Notes under the pieces: model-generated
Seen by the model: only the letters and a program-made list of their open reading frames with translations
The model's database searches: none
What the model was told of the DNA's origin: nothing
Translations under genes and position numbers: made by a program
Part shown: positions 26,557 through 34,590 of the stretch, in pieces
Position numbering within the stretch: position 1 is the first letter of the stretch
Layout of the letters: every line of letters starts with the position of its first letter
Assembly (NCBI GenBank): GCA_022827225.1
Contig: JAJDTJ010000106.1
Span: 1 to 64,000, forward strand
Length of the DNA stretch: 64,000 nt
Direction of reading: 5' to 3'
Source: Candidatus Poribacteria bacterium
GTDB taxonomy: Bacteria > Poribacteria > WGA-4E > WGA-3G

Positions 26557-27779
26557 ATGACACCTGAAAACGATAAACCGCAATCAGAGAGTCCGGAACT
26601 GCGTGAGAAGATCGTCGCGCTTGATGCTGAACTCACGGAGGACTTCAAAGCACAATTTGTGGTATCCCCGTTTTTGTCGCGGAAAATTGTAAGTTTTCAA
26701 GGAAATAAGGATAAACCTGCGTATGGTTGGTACAAATACAAAGAAGCCTTCTCAGCAGGACTTGTCGAATATTTTCTCTGTAGTTACGCGGGTCGGATGT
26801 CAGGAAAGGTGCTTGATCCGTTTGCTGGGATAGGCACAACGCTGTTTGCTGCAAGCGCGCAGGGCATATCTGCAGACGGTATAGAATTGCTGCCTATTGG
26901 ACAAGAAATTATCCCCGCACGTCTCTTAGCAGAACGAGAGGTGGCACCGGATGACATCGCGAAACTTGAACGCTGGATAACCGATCTTCCTTGGAAAGCG
27001 TCTTCAGAGAGGGTGCCATTTAGTAGCATCCGAATCACTGAGAACGCGTATCCTCAAGAAACTGTCGCTGCGATAGAACGATATAGGGGCGCGCTTCAAC
27101 AGGAAAACAGCAAGATTCAAACGATTTTGCGCCTTATAAGCGGACACTGAAGGATATTAAATTATTTAAGGGTTCATGTCTTGAAATTCTTCCGACGCTT
27201 GAGACAGCCGTTTACGGTGCGGTTATGACTTCGCCACCGTATTGTAACCGTTACGATTACACACGGACTTACGCGCTTGAATTTGCGATGTTGGGATTGA
27301 CACAGGTGGAAGTTTCCGATTTGCGGCAAGAAATGCTCAGTTGTACTGTGGAAAATCGAGGAAAAGATCTCCTGAAAATTTGTCCGCAGTGGGCTCCATT
27401 CATAGAGGCAGCTAACCAGCAAAAACTGCTACAGGCAATAAACGCCTATCTTGAACATGAGAAGGCATCTGGTAATTTAAACAACACTGGCATCCCAAGA
27501 ATGGTTCGCGGATATTTCTCTGAGATGGCATGCGTCATCGGTGAGTGTGCCCGTATTCTAAAGCCAAATGCTCGCCTCTTTATGGTGAACGATAATGTGC
27601 GCTATGCGGGTGTGAGTATCTCGGTAGACACGATTTTATCTGACATCGCGCGGTCCCTCGGTTTTGAGGTAGAAAATATCCTTGTTGTCCCCAGTAAAAA
27701 AGGGAATAGCAGTCAGCAAATGGGAACGTATGGGCGGGTGCCACTTCGGAAATGTATATATGTCTGGAGAAAAAGATAA
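26557..27779 (+). pseudogene. Split and probably deleted DNA methyltransferase
   Basis: Two adjacent frames make one gene. The 5' part (26557-27150) has the SAM motif VLDPFAGIGTTLFAA and the helix RYRGALQQ. The 3' part (from about 27135 in another frame to 27779) has [11 protein letters not shown], then [19 protein letters not shown] and NDNVRYAG. In homologues I know, some 60-80 residues containing YTRKDGQYLRWD lie between them; these are missing, and the frame changes there. So this looks like a decayed gene of an old restriction-modification system. The two parts could in principle still be expressed separately. Confidence 0.7.
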
Positions 27780-27932
27780 TGCCGTACAATTTTCAAAGTA
27801 TACTTTCGTAAGATGTGGTATAATTGAATTGTCCAGTTTTGGGTGGCACTACTACGATCAGTTCACGCTGTATCCTGTCCCCCTCCCACCGTAGTAGGGC
27901 GATAAAACAAACTGGCACTGGAACAACACCTC

Positions 27933-28391
27933 ATGAAAACGATACTCGCCCTCTCAATACTCTTTTCTGTGATCGCTTTACCGGTTCTTGGTGAGTTGAC
28001 CGACGCGGACCTCAACGAGATACGGTTGATTGTTCAAGAAGAAATCAAGCCTATAAAAGCCGACATTGTAACGCTAAAAACGGATGGGGCAGTTGTAAAG
28101 TCAGAAGTTGCAAATTTAAAAGAAACTATTGATAAAGGCTTTGAAAACGTCAAAACACGCATTGGAAACGTCGAAACACGCTTTGATAGCATTGAAAAGA
28201 ATTTTGACAGACAAAACAACATCATCATCACCTGCATCGGTATACCGTTGGCGATTCTTGCGCTCGGTGCGACTGTGTGGGGCATCTTAGCACAGAAGCG
28301 GCGTGGAAAGGATCGTGCACTCGAAAAGCAGATTGAAACCCTCACACAAGAAATCGAAACGCTGAAGCAACAGCGGATTGTAAACCCCTAA
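27933..28391 (+). CDS. Secreted or membrane coiled-coil protein
   Basis: 152 aa. The N-terminus MKTILALSILFSVIALPVLG is a signal peptide or anchor. Residues 25-85 form a coiled coil (LKTDGAVVKSEVANLKETI, RIGNVETRFDSIEKNF). A transmembrane helix follows at about 91-112, then a short charged coiled coil. Similar small proteins are frequent in such genomes but have no known function. It precedes the frameshifted frame and HhH gene. Confidence 0.55.
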   Translation: MKTILALSILFSVIALPVLGELTDADLNEIRLIVQEEIKPIKADIVTLKTDGAVVKSEVANLKETIDKGFENVKTRIGNVETRFDSIEKNFDRQNNIIITCIGIPLAILALGATVWGILAQKRRGKDRALEKQIETLTQEIETLKQQRIVNP

Positions 28392-28394
28392 CAA

Positions 28395-28735
28395 ATGTCA
28401 GACGGTGAAAGTTTTCATGAAATGGTATCGGATGCAGTGGGAGCAAGTGAAACAACTACAGCAACTATATCTGACTGGTCTGAAGATGAAAAACAGTTCG
28501 CAGATGTTATCATTGAGATTGTCAAGTGTAAACACGCAAAATATGAACAGGATTATCGGCAAAGTATGGAATTGAAACGTATTCCGCTGGCGAACATAAC
28601 AATTTGGGGATTTCGTCTGACTCGGTCACAGACATTGACGATGAAACACTCCAGAATGAACCCACACGACGAGGATACAACGTCACCCGTCAACGAGAAA
28701 ACGAGACCGCCGCAGAAATCATCAAGATCGCATAA
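28395..28735 (+). pseudogene. Probable frameshifted small gene upstream of the HhH gene
   Basis: A frame starting MSDGESFHEMVSDAVGAS is coding-like up to about 28560. Then another frame is coding-like (YSAGEHNNLGISSDSVTDI, then RRGYNVTRQRENETAAEI) and ends at 28735. In the first frame the stretch after 28560 looks out of frame (arginine- and serine-rich). I read this as one small gene with a frameshift, not as an N-terminal extension of the HhH gene. Function unknown. Confidence 0.4.
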
Positions 28736-28757
28736 GTTATCGAAAAAGGAAAAGTTT

Positions 28758-29402
28758 ATGGCTTCAGCATACGAAATGCAATTTCCATTTACGACCCGGA
28801 AAGAAATCCTTGATTGGGAAGCGTGCTACCTTAAAGATCAATCCGAAAGAAGGCGAGACCAAGAACAAGTCGTTATAGCTATCAAAGGAAAAGTAGAGAC
28901 ACGCAAGACACCCGAGACACCTGAAGGTTATTTAAGCCAATCTGAATTGCGCCAGATGGCGAAGTGGAAAGACCGTTTTGTCCCGAGTAAGATAGATAAA
29001 AACCGACCGGGGCTTATTGAAAAGATCACCGGCGAGGCGTTCGGTCTTGATGATGATTGGGAGAAAATGGAAAAACTAAAAGAAATATACGGTGTCGCAG
29101 CGTCTGTTGCGTCTGTGATCCTACACCTCTATGACGAAAAGAAATACCCGATTCTCGATGTGCACGCGCTTCGCACCATCGGGATTGATAACCAAAAAGT
29201 CAACTACGATGAACCGTTCTGGCGGAAATATGTTAACTTCTGCCATACTGAAGCCAAGCGTTATAATGTTTCAATGCGCGCCCTTGATCGGGCATTGTAT
29301 AAGTATTCAGAGCGTGACGCAGTCTTCGTAATGACAGTGATGGCAGACGAAACGCTGTTTCTCGAACTCGAACGTCGCGGTTACGATCTCCCCAGTTTGT
29401 GA
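28758..29402 (+). CDS. Helix-hairpin-helix (HhH-GPD-like) protein
   Basis: 214 aa. The start MASAYEMQFPF is preceded by AAGGA at 7 bases. After an RR/KR-rich segment of about 60 residues comes YGVAASVASVILHLYDEKKYPILDVHAL (listed in pieces: GVAASVASVIL then PILDVHALRTIG), the HhH pattern of DNA glycosylase-like proteins, in which the turn leads to a conserved Asp. It lies between a broken methyltransferase and an active one, in accessory DNA. A DNA-damage or restriction-related role is inferred only. Confidence 0.6.
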   Translation: MASAYEMQFPFTTRKEILDWEACYLKDQSERRRDQEQVVIAIKGKVETRKTPETPEGYLSQSELRQMAKWKDRFVPSKIDKNRPGLIEKITGEAFGLDDDWEKMEKLKEIYGVAASVASVILHLYDEKKYPILDVHALRTIGIDNQKVNYDEPFWRKYVNFCHTEAKRYNVSMRALDRALYKYSERDAVFVMTVMADETLFLELERRGYDLPSL

Positions 29403-29437
29403 AAAAAAACCGAGTGCTCTGGAATTGAAAAAAAATC

Positions 29438-29466
29438 GTGACAAAAATTTTCTTTTTTGCTATAAT
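29438..29466 (+). promoter_or_regulatory. Strong sigma70-type promoter
   Basis: GTGACA (29438-29443), 17 bp, TATAAT (29461-29466), so transcription probably begins near 29473. That leaves a leader of about 340 nt before the methyltransferase. Confidence 0.65.
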
Positions 29467-29472
29467 ATATTT

Positions 29473-29594
29473 GGCGTGAACTCAAGGCTTTGAAAGCACT
29501 TTTACTAATAAAGTGTTGTTCACGTCAGGGCAGCTTCCTAATTTCTTAGGTGCGCCGCAGGTATGTAGGAATGCCTGCGACGCTTGGCACTGCC
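29473..29594 (+). ncRNA. Structured leader or small RNA of unknown family
   Basis: Two stem units are readable. First, CGTGAAC (29475-29481) with GTTCACG (29518-29524), enclosing CACTTT/AAAGTG. Second, GGCAG (29529-29533) with CTGCC (29590-29594), enclosing CCTAA-TTTC-TTAGG and a 9-bp stem of CGCAGGTAT with ATGCCTGCG. The latter looks like a three-way junction. I match it to no RNA family that I know. Confidence 0.45.
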
Positions 29595-29812
29595 ATAGAC
29601 TAGGTATGACAGCGCTGGTTTCTATTGTATCACAACGGACGTTTTGTGTGTGAGATTAATGGGAACCAGCACCCTATAGGGAAGGTTGCCAAATACCTTC
29701 TATATCCTCGCGATGCGCGCATCAGCGCACCCACCCCTATAGTCCTGTCATTTTTTTTAGACCCAGAGAAAAGGGATTCCTTTACTCTCATGTTGCAGTC
29801 TACGAGAGGACT

Positions 29813-31243
29813 ATGAACACTCCATTTGCAAACACGCTCTATTACGGCGATTGCCTTGATATTATGGCAAGCTTTCCCGACAGCTATATCGACTTGATCT
29901 GCCTCGATCCGCCGTTCAACTCCAACGAGAAATATAACAAGGTTTTCAAGGATTCGGGACTCCGTATCGACCCACAAATCAAAGCATTTGATGATGTCTG
30001 GCTCTGGGACAACACGTCCGCAGAGCGCGTTGAACGCGTTAAGAACGCCGTCGCCAACCCAGCATCAGAAGTCATCGCAGGCTTTGAAGGCTTCATCCCA
30101 CAAAGCAAGATGTTGTCCTACACCTCCTACATGGCGGAACGATTGTTTATGATGCACCGGATACTCAAGGATACAGGAAGCATCTACCTACACTGCGATC
30201 CCTACGCCAGCCATTACCTCAAACTCGTGATGGATGCGATTTTCGGTGAGAAGAACTACCGGAATGAGATTGTGTGGTGCTATGCTGGTGGTGGTACGCC
30301 AAAGTGGGATTACCCAAGGAAACATGACATTATATTCCGTTATTCAAAGGGAACGAATGTAACTTTCAATGTAGAGTATAGACCCTATGGAGAACATAAT
30401 ACGACAGGTGAAAGAGCAACCAATAGAGGCGGGACAAGAAAAAAGGAATATCGTAAAGAAGGAACGCCTGTAAATGATTGGTGGACAGATATAAAACCTG
30501 TTATAAACTGGTCAAATGAACGTCTTGGCTACCCAACCCAAAAGCCGCTTGCTCTCTACGAACGCATCATAAAAGCCTCATCTAATCCGGATGATCTTGT
30601 GTTAGACCCTTTCGCTGGCTGTGGTGCGACGATAGAAGCTGCTGCGAAAAACGGACGGGATGTTATCGGTATAGACATCCTGCCCTTCGCGCTCCGATTG
30701 ATAAACCGCTACCGCCTTGCCCCTAACGGTATAACGCCGCTTCCAATCGAAGGTGTGCCTATTGATATGGACACCGCCCGTCAACTGGCAAGAGCCGCTC
30801 CGTTCAAGTTCCAAGACTGGACAATCTCACTCATAGACGGTTTGGCATCCAACCCACAGAAAGTTGGCGATGATGGTATTGATGGGTTCGGGATGTTCCT
30901 TAACACGCCAGATAACATGGATCGCAAAGCGATTATCGTTCAGGTCACAGGTGCCTCCGGCTCACAGAAGGCGAAGTTTGATAGACTTCACGCGAATATC
31001 CGAAACGAGAACGCCGCGATGGGTATCCTAATCACTCTCGATGCGCAAACGGCACAACGCAATTGGAAACATACCTTAGCCCCTATCCGGATGGGCGAAA
31101 CCACCTACGCCCCTATACAGTGTTTCTCTGTTGAGGAATACTACCGAAACAATGAGCGATGGGATCGGATATTGACGCTTCCCTCGCTGGCAAATCCGTG
31201 GACAGGGAAGCATATGCAGCAGAAGATTTTATTTGACGCGTAA
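29813..31243 (+). CDS. DNA methyltransferase fused to a restriction-endonuclease-fold (Mrr-like) domain
   Basis: 476 aa. Residues 1-300 are an adenine-specific-type methyltransferase: LDPPF at 31-35, then PTQKPLALYERII and the SAM motif LDPFAGCGATIEAA. From about 340 the pattern is GDDGIDGFGMF, then AIIVQVTG, then an AAMGILITLD helix-strand. Mrr-like domains have D...QxK at these strands; here the Lys appears as Thr, so nuclease activity may be lost. ATG at 29813 starts after a long structured leader. The next genes overlap tightly, suggesting one restriction-modification operon. Confidence 0.8.
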   Translation: MNTPFANTLYYGDCLDIMASFPDSYIDLICLDPPFNSNEKYNKVFKDSGLRIDPQIKAFDDVWLWDNTSAERVERVKNAVANPASEVIAGFEGFIPQSKMLSYTSYMAERLFMMHRILKDTGSIYLHCDPYASHYLKLVMDAIFGEKNYRNEIVWCYAGGGTPKWDYPRKHDIIFRYSKGTNVTFNVEYRPYGEHNTTGERATNRGGTRKKEYRKEGTPVNDWWTDIKPVINWSNERLGYPTQKPLALYERIIKASSNPDDLVLDPFAGCGATIEAAAKNGRDVIGIDILPFALRLINRYRLAPNGITPLPIEGVPIDMDTARQLARAAPFKFQDWTISLIDGLASNPQKVGDDGIDGFGMFLNTPDNMDRKAIIVQVTGASGSQKAKFDRLHANIRNENAAMGILITLDAQTAQRNWKHTLAPIRMGETTYAPIQCFSVEEYYRNNERWDRILTLPSLANPWTGKHMQQKILFDA

Positions 31244-31257
31244 GGGAGGGAATGTAG

Positions 31258-31527
31258 ATGCCGATTGGAAGTGAATCTGATAGAGACATCATCAGACCGA
31301 AACATCAAGTGGGAGTGCCGGGACTCGGCGTATTCATTGCACCGAAAGCCGTCGCACGCCTGTTTCAACTTCATGATTATACCCGTTGTCCGAACTTCCG
31401 AAAAGAGCATGCTCCGATGCGGAGAATACTTTATCCAATCCTACGTCCAAATGTCTATTATTCCCCGCGGATGTTTCACCTACACCAAGCGAGAAGATTT
31501 AAGAACGAGAAGCGGAAGGAGGGATAA
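31258..31527 (+). CDS. Possible small protein of unknown function
   Basis: 89 aa, starting MPIGSESDRDIIRPKHQ. GGGAGGG lies 7 bases before the ATG and its TAA overlaps the ATG of the next gene, both features of a true operon gene. Its composition is rich in Pro, Arg and His and resembles nothing I know. A different frame in the same stretch is open for a similar length, so the coding status is uncertain. Confidence 0.35.
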   Translation: MPIGSESDRDIIRPKHQVGVPGLGVFIAPKAVARLFQLHDYTRCPNFRKEHAPMRRILYPILRPNVYYSPRMFHLHQARRFKNEKRKEG

Positions 31528-32210
31528 TGAGAGAAGCCATAGTTGAACAAGCAGTCAAAACCTATTTTGAAAATCAATTCCCGCAATTTTCAACATCACA
31601 GCAGTGCGGAGTCCGGTTCGGCGTGAAACACGGCATCGCCGATGTTGTTCTGCATCAACCCATTAGAAATCAAATAGGATACTTTGTCGCGATTGCGGAG
31701 TGCAAGAGATTACCTCTTCCCATCCCACGAGCACAAGCGAGAGCACAGTTGAAAGGTTATATGAGTGCTACGAACACACGGTACGGTGTTCTCGCTGTCG
31801 GCACGGATCCCCGGAATTGGGAGTTTTGCGAGAATAGGTATAACAATTGGTTTGCTGAGATCAATCGGGAAGATTTTGAACGGGGCATTGAGAACTGGGA
31901 ACCTGTATCGGCAGCAGTTTTAGACATAGACGGACAGGCACAGCATGGAACTTCACATTGGTGGAAACGGATTGCACTGTTTTTAGGCGTTCTGTTTATT
32001 GTTAGTATTTCATCGCTTTTGTTGTTGTGGCCCGATTCGCCGGAGCCAATTGTTTATATCACGGAGACAGGCAAGAAATACCATACCTACAATTGCAATT
32101 TTTTGAAGCAATACGCTGATGGAAAGTTTGCGATTTATTTGGATAAAGCCGAAAAGAATTATGATCCTTGTCGGATTTGTTCCCCGGAAAAAAAAGAAAA
32201 GCCAAGGTGA
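31527..32210 (+). CDS. Membrane-anchored PD-(D/E)xK protein with C-terminal Cys motif
   Basis: 227 aa. The N-terminus looks like the nuclease part of type I restriction HsdR: GIADVVL holds Asp39 and AECK holds Glu58 and Lys60. A transmembrane helix (IALFLGVLFIVSISSLLLLW) lies at about 148-167. A tail with H-T-Y-N-C then CRIC resembles a small metal-binding motif. GGAGGG is placed before the ATG. Downstream of a methyltransferase, a restriction or defence role is likely; the membrane anchor is unusual. Confidence 0.65.
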   Translation: MREAIVEQAVKTYFENQFPQFSTSQQCGVRFGVKHGIADVVLHQPIRNQIGYFVAIAECKRLPLPIPRAQARAQLKGYMSATNTRYGVLAVGTDPRNWEFCENRYNNWFAEINREDFERGIENWEPVSAAVLDIDGQAQHGTSHWWKRIALFLGVLFIVSISSLLLLWPDSPEPIVYITETGKKYHTYNCNFLKQYADGKFAIYLDKAEKNYDPCRICSPEKKEKPR

Positions 32211-32224
32211 TTTCCTAAGCAACC

Positions 32225-32381
32225 CAGGACGATTTAGTTTTCGGTTTCGATCTTAGTTTTGGTTTATAGGTGTTAACATTTTTTCGCAAGATCGCGAGCG
32301 CAGCTCGCTCCTACCGGGGAAGCGTATTCACATAGATAAAGTGAATCTGTAAAACTAAATACCCTTGCTAAGCAACCTCAT
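32225..32381 (+). repeat. Direct repeat flanking the ATPase/nuclease cassette, copy 1
   Basis: About 157 bp, beginning CAGGACGATTTAGTTTT and ending AACCTCAT. It matches 34413-34585 in the same orientation apart from indels. Both carry a GCGAGC...CTCGCTCCTACC palindrome. Confidence 0.75.
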
Positions 32382-32385
32382 AAGA

Positions 32386-32898
32386 TTAAAGATAACCTGC
32401 CTTGGACAGCAGGTTCGCGAGGTTCCTTTTTCTACCACAACGCCCTGTCAGAATCGTCAGAGTTTTACCTTGGAAGTTCACGGTAAATTGTTGTCTACTT
32501 CTCGGATTCGTCCAGTTAATGCCCCGTCCGTGGAACAGCACTGGAACGTAGACAGTTTCTGCACTCTCCTTTCGAGTCGGAGCGATGGTAGCGGCAAATT
32601 TCAAACTGTTTTCTAATTTTTCACGGACATCCGATTCCTCGGCTTTACCACTTTTGAGTTCAATTGGAACAGCGATGAAGGTCTTTTTAGCATCATTGTC
32701 GTAAAATAGCATCCGGTCGCACCGTTTCCGATTGTCTCCGCGTGCGTCAAATTCTTTCTCTACATCTATCACGATCTTCTGTCTGGGTATGCCGGTAAGG
32801 TATACCTGACATCCTTCTCCACTGCATGAATTGGTGAGACTGTCGGGGGATACCTGTTTTTGAATGTTGGTAAGTCCTTTACTCAGATTCAACCGCAT
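32386..32898 (-). CDS. PD-(D/E)xK-like protein, partner of the ATPase
   Basis: 170 aa. Asp61 in CDRMLFY and the E80-L-K82 motif in IELKSGK are spaced as in PD-(D/E)xK nucleases. A C-terminal RQQFTVNFQ strand region follows. Its start overlaps the end of the ATPase gene by 20 bp. A nuclease partnered with an ATPase is a common arrangement in antiphage systems. I do not recognise this exact pair. Confidence 0.6.
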   Translation of the reverse strand: MRLNLSKGLTNIQKQVSPDSLTNSCSGEGCQVYLTGIPRQKIVIDVEKEFDARGDNRKRCDRMLFYDNDAKKTFIAVPIELKSGKAEESDVREKLENSLKFAATIAPTRKESAETVYVPVLFHGRGINWTNPRSRQQFTVNFQGKTLTILTGRCGRKRNLANLLSKAGYL

Positions 32899-34330
32899 CG
32901 CCCTCTTTCGTTTGCTCGATTCTATTTTGGAGCCCTGCGGACTCGTTATAGAGATCCTCTGCTATATCTAAGTGATCTTCCGGTTCTATGCCTTCAATAA
33001 GGTCAAACGGGAGTTCTATGACCGGCTTGTTCTTATGGAACTGCCACGCACCGACTTCTTCTTTTTTCAGGTAGTCTGCTGATTCACTTGTAGGTTCTCC
33101 GAGTTTCTGCAATTCGCCTTCGCGAATGAGGTTCCCGATTTGTTGGAGGAGATAGTTGCTATGTGTTGTAATCAGGACGCGAACACCGGCTCGGACCAAA
33201 CGCGCGAGGGTTTGGGCGATTTTGGTTTGTGCACCCGGATGCAAGTGAGATTCAGGTTCTTCAATAATGAGCAGGTCACCCTGTTTAACAATACCTCGCA
33301 GAAAGAGGACTAAAGGTGCGAGTTCGGATACCATCGCCGAGGAGTGGCTCATCCGCAGTGTCTCTTCCGATTGCTCTGGACGGTACACAAATTCAGGATA
33401 CGCTTCTGGCGCGGGGCGTTCAATCTCTATTCCGCCCTCCAGTAGCTCCGCCTCCAGTTGTTCAGCGACGCGATTTATTTTTTTTGATGATCCGTTGCGC
33501 TCCTTGTATAGGACAATCTGCCCCAGAAAATCCGCTATCATTCCTGAAAACGTGGACGCTTCAATGCGATCTAAACCGATGCGCGTCGCCCGCTTGATGA
33601 GGGCAGCCGTAAGCACATCAAGGCTTTCCATGATGCCACTCCGAGCGGCAGGCAAGTAATATGAATACCTTTTTTGCCACCGCCGGGTGCCTAAAGTCTG
33701 AAATAGACGTTCAACATCGGATATCTCGTGGAACTCAGTTTTACGCATTGCGTCGTTTGGGGTGAGGAGAGTCATGTCTCGGTTGATATGCCCGGTTACA
33801 GTGGGTTTAGCGGATCCAGCGGCCCGCGCCTCAAAATTCCAACACGTTTGATCTCCTTCACTAACCAACAGTGAAATGTTCATCTCGTTGTCTTGGCTGC
33901 CGGTGAATCGAATTAATTTGGAAACAGATTCAAGGTCGAAACATCGTTCGAGTTCGTTTGTGAAATCTTCCTGATTTTCGAGTTCTGCCTCTAATTCGGA
34001 GTGTACCTGTTGAGGTAAATCGGCAAATTTGAACGGCCGCCCGGACGTGTTTAACTTTTCGAGTGCCTCTAACATTTCTTGTTCTGCTTCCTCTTGCCGA
34101 TTTTGTGAACGACGGTCTCGCGAACGGCGAACAAAACCGAAATAATAAGTGGCATAGTCTGCCCAAGGTAATTGTGAAAATCCATCAAAATGTTTGTGTA
34201 ACGCGTAAATAAGCGCGGCGAGATACGTCTTGCCGGTGTTACTTTCGCCGACAAATACAGTTAGCGGACGCAGATCTATCTCTGCCTTTTCTATGGGACC
34301 GAAGTTTTTTACGTCGATGTGGATGTCCAT
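32879..34330 (-). CDS. AAA-type (OLD/SMC-like) ATPase
   Basis: 483 aa. Walker A is GESNTGKT at 28-35, after VKNFGPIEKAEIDLRPLTVFV. A coiled-coil insertion rich in Glu/Gln/Arg lies from about residue 60 to 130. LLIIEEPESHLHPGAQTK is Walker B with the D-loop, and VLITTHSNYLLQQIGNL has the switch His. This is an AAA_15-type ATPase like those of OLD, PARIS or retron systems. The ATG at 34330 has GGAG 8 bases upstream; an upstream in-frame start lies in the repeat region. It is encoded with the ExK protein and both lie between direct repeats. Confidence 0.85.
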   Translation of the reverse strand: MDIHIDVKNFGPIEKAEIDLRPLTVFVGESNTGKTYLAALIYALHKHFDGFSQLPWADYATYYFGFVRRSRDRRSQNRQEEAEQEMLEALEKLNTSGRPFKFADLPQQVHSELEAELENQEDFTNELERCFDLESVSKLIRFTGSQDNEMNISLLVSEGDQTCWNFEARAAGSAKPTVTGHINRDMTLLTPNDAMRKTEFHEISDVERLFQTLGTRRWQKRYSYYLPAARSGIMESLDVLTAALIKRATRIGLDRIEASTFSGMIADFLGQIVLYKERNGSSKKINRVAEQLEAELLEGGIEIERPAPEAYPEFVYRPEQSEETLRMSHSSAMVSELAPLVLFLRGIVKQGDLLIIEEPESHLHPGAQTKIAQTLARLVRAGVRVLITTHSNYLLQQIGNLIREGELQKLGEPTSESADYLKKEEVGAWQFHKNKPVIELPFDLIEGIEPEDHLDIAEDLYNESAGLQNRIEQTKEGDAVESE

Positions 34331-34412
34331 TGTTTCTTCTCCTGTTGGTGCTGGCTTTGAAGCAATTATATGCACATCTACGATCAATTGCAAGGGAAAC
34401 CAGAGCCGCATT

Positions 34413-34585
34413 CAGGACGATTTAGTTTTTGGTTTTGATTCTGGTTTTCGTTTATAGATGTTAACGTTTTTTCACAAGATCGCGAGCGTGGGGGAAACAC
34501 CCAAGCAAAAACACTCGCTCCTACCGAAGAGACTATACACAGATACAAAGTGAATATGTAAAACTAAATACCCCTGGAACCTCAT
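34413..34585 (+). repeat. Direct repeat flanking the ATPase/nuclease cassette, copy 2
   Basis: About 173 bp, matching 32225-32381. It carries an extra stretch (about 25 bp, TGGGGGAAACACCCAAGC...) inside the palindrome loop, which the first copy lacks. Confidence 0.75.
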
Positions 34586-34590
34586 TTTTC

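Larger units (their letters stand above)
29403..29812. other. 410-bp stretch with promoter and structured leader
   Basis: No gene is supported. It contains a strong promoter at 29438-29466 and a run of hairpins from 29473 onward leading to the methyltransferase gene, plus GCTGGTTTC/GGAACCAGC and CCCTATAGGG palindromes further down. Confidence 0.6.

Noticed and set aside
27148..27150. TGA between the two methyltransferase parts read as selenocysteine
   Set aside because: After this TGA the same frame gives no methyltransferase-like sequence; the continuation is in another frame. So it is a frameshift or deletion, not recoding.
28395..28757. N-terminal extension of the HhH protein
   Set aside because: In the HhH frame the stretch before 28758 lacks family likeness and becomes Arg/Ser-rich, while another frame is better; AAGGA marks the ATG at 28758.
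31265..31546. Alternative frame in the same stretch as the small 31258 gene
   Set aside because: It has no ribosome-binding site and extends into the next gene; the 31258 frame has a better site and a coupled stop, though neither is certain.
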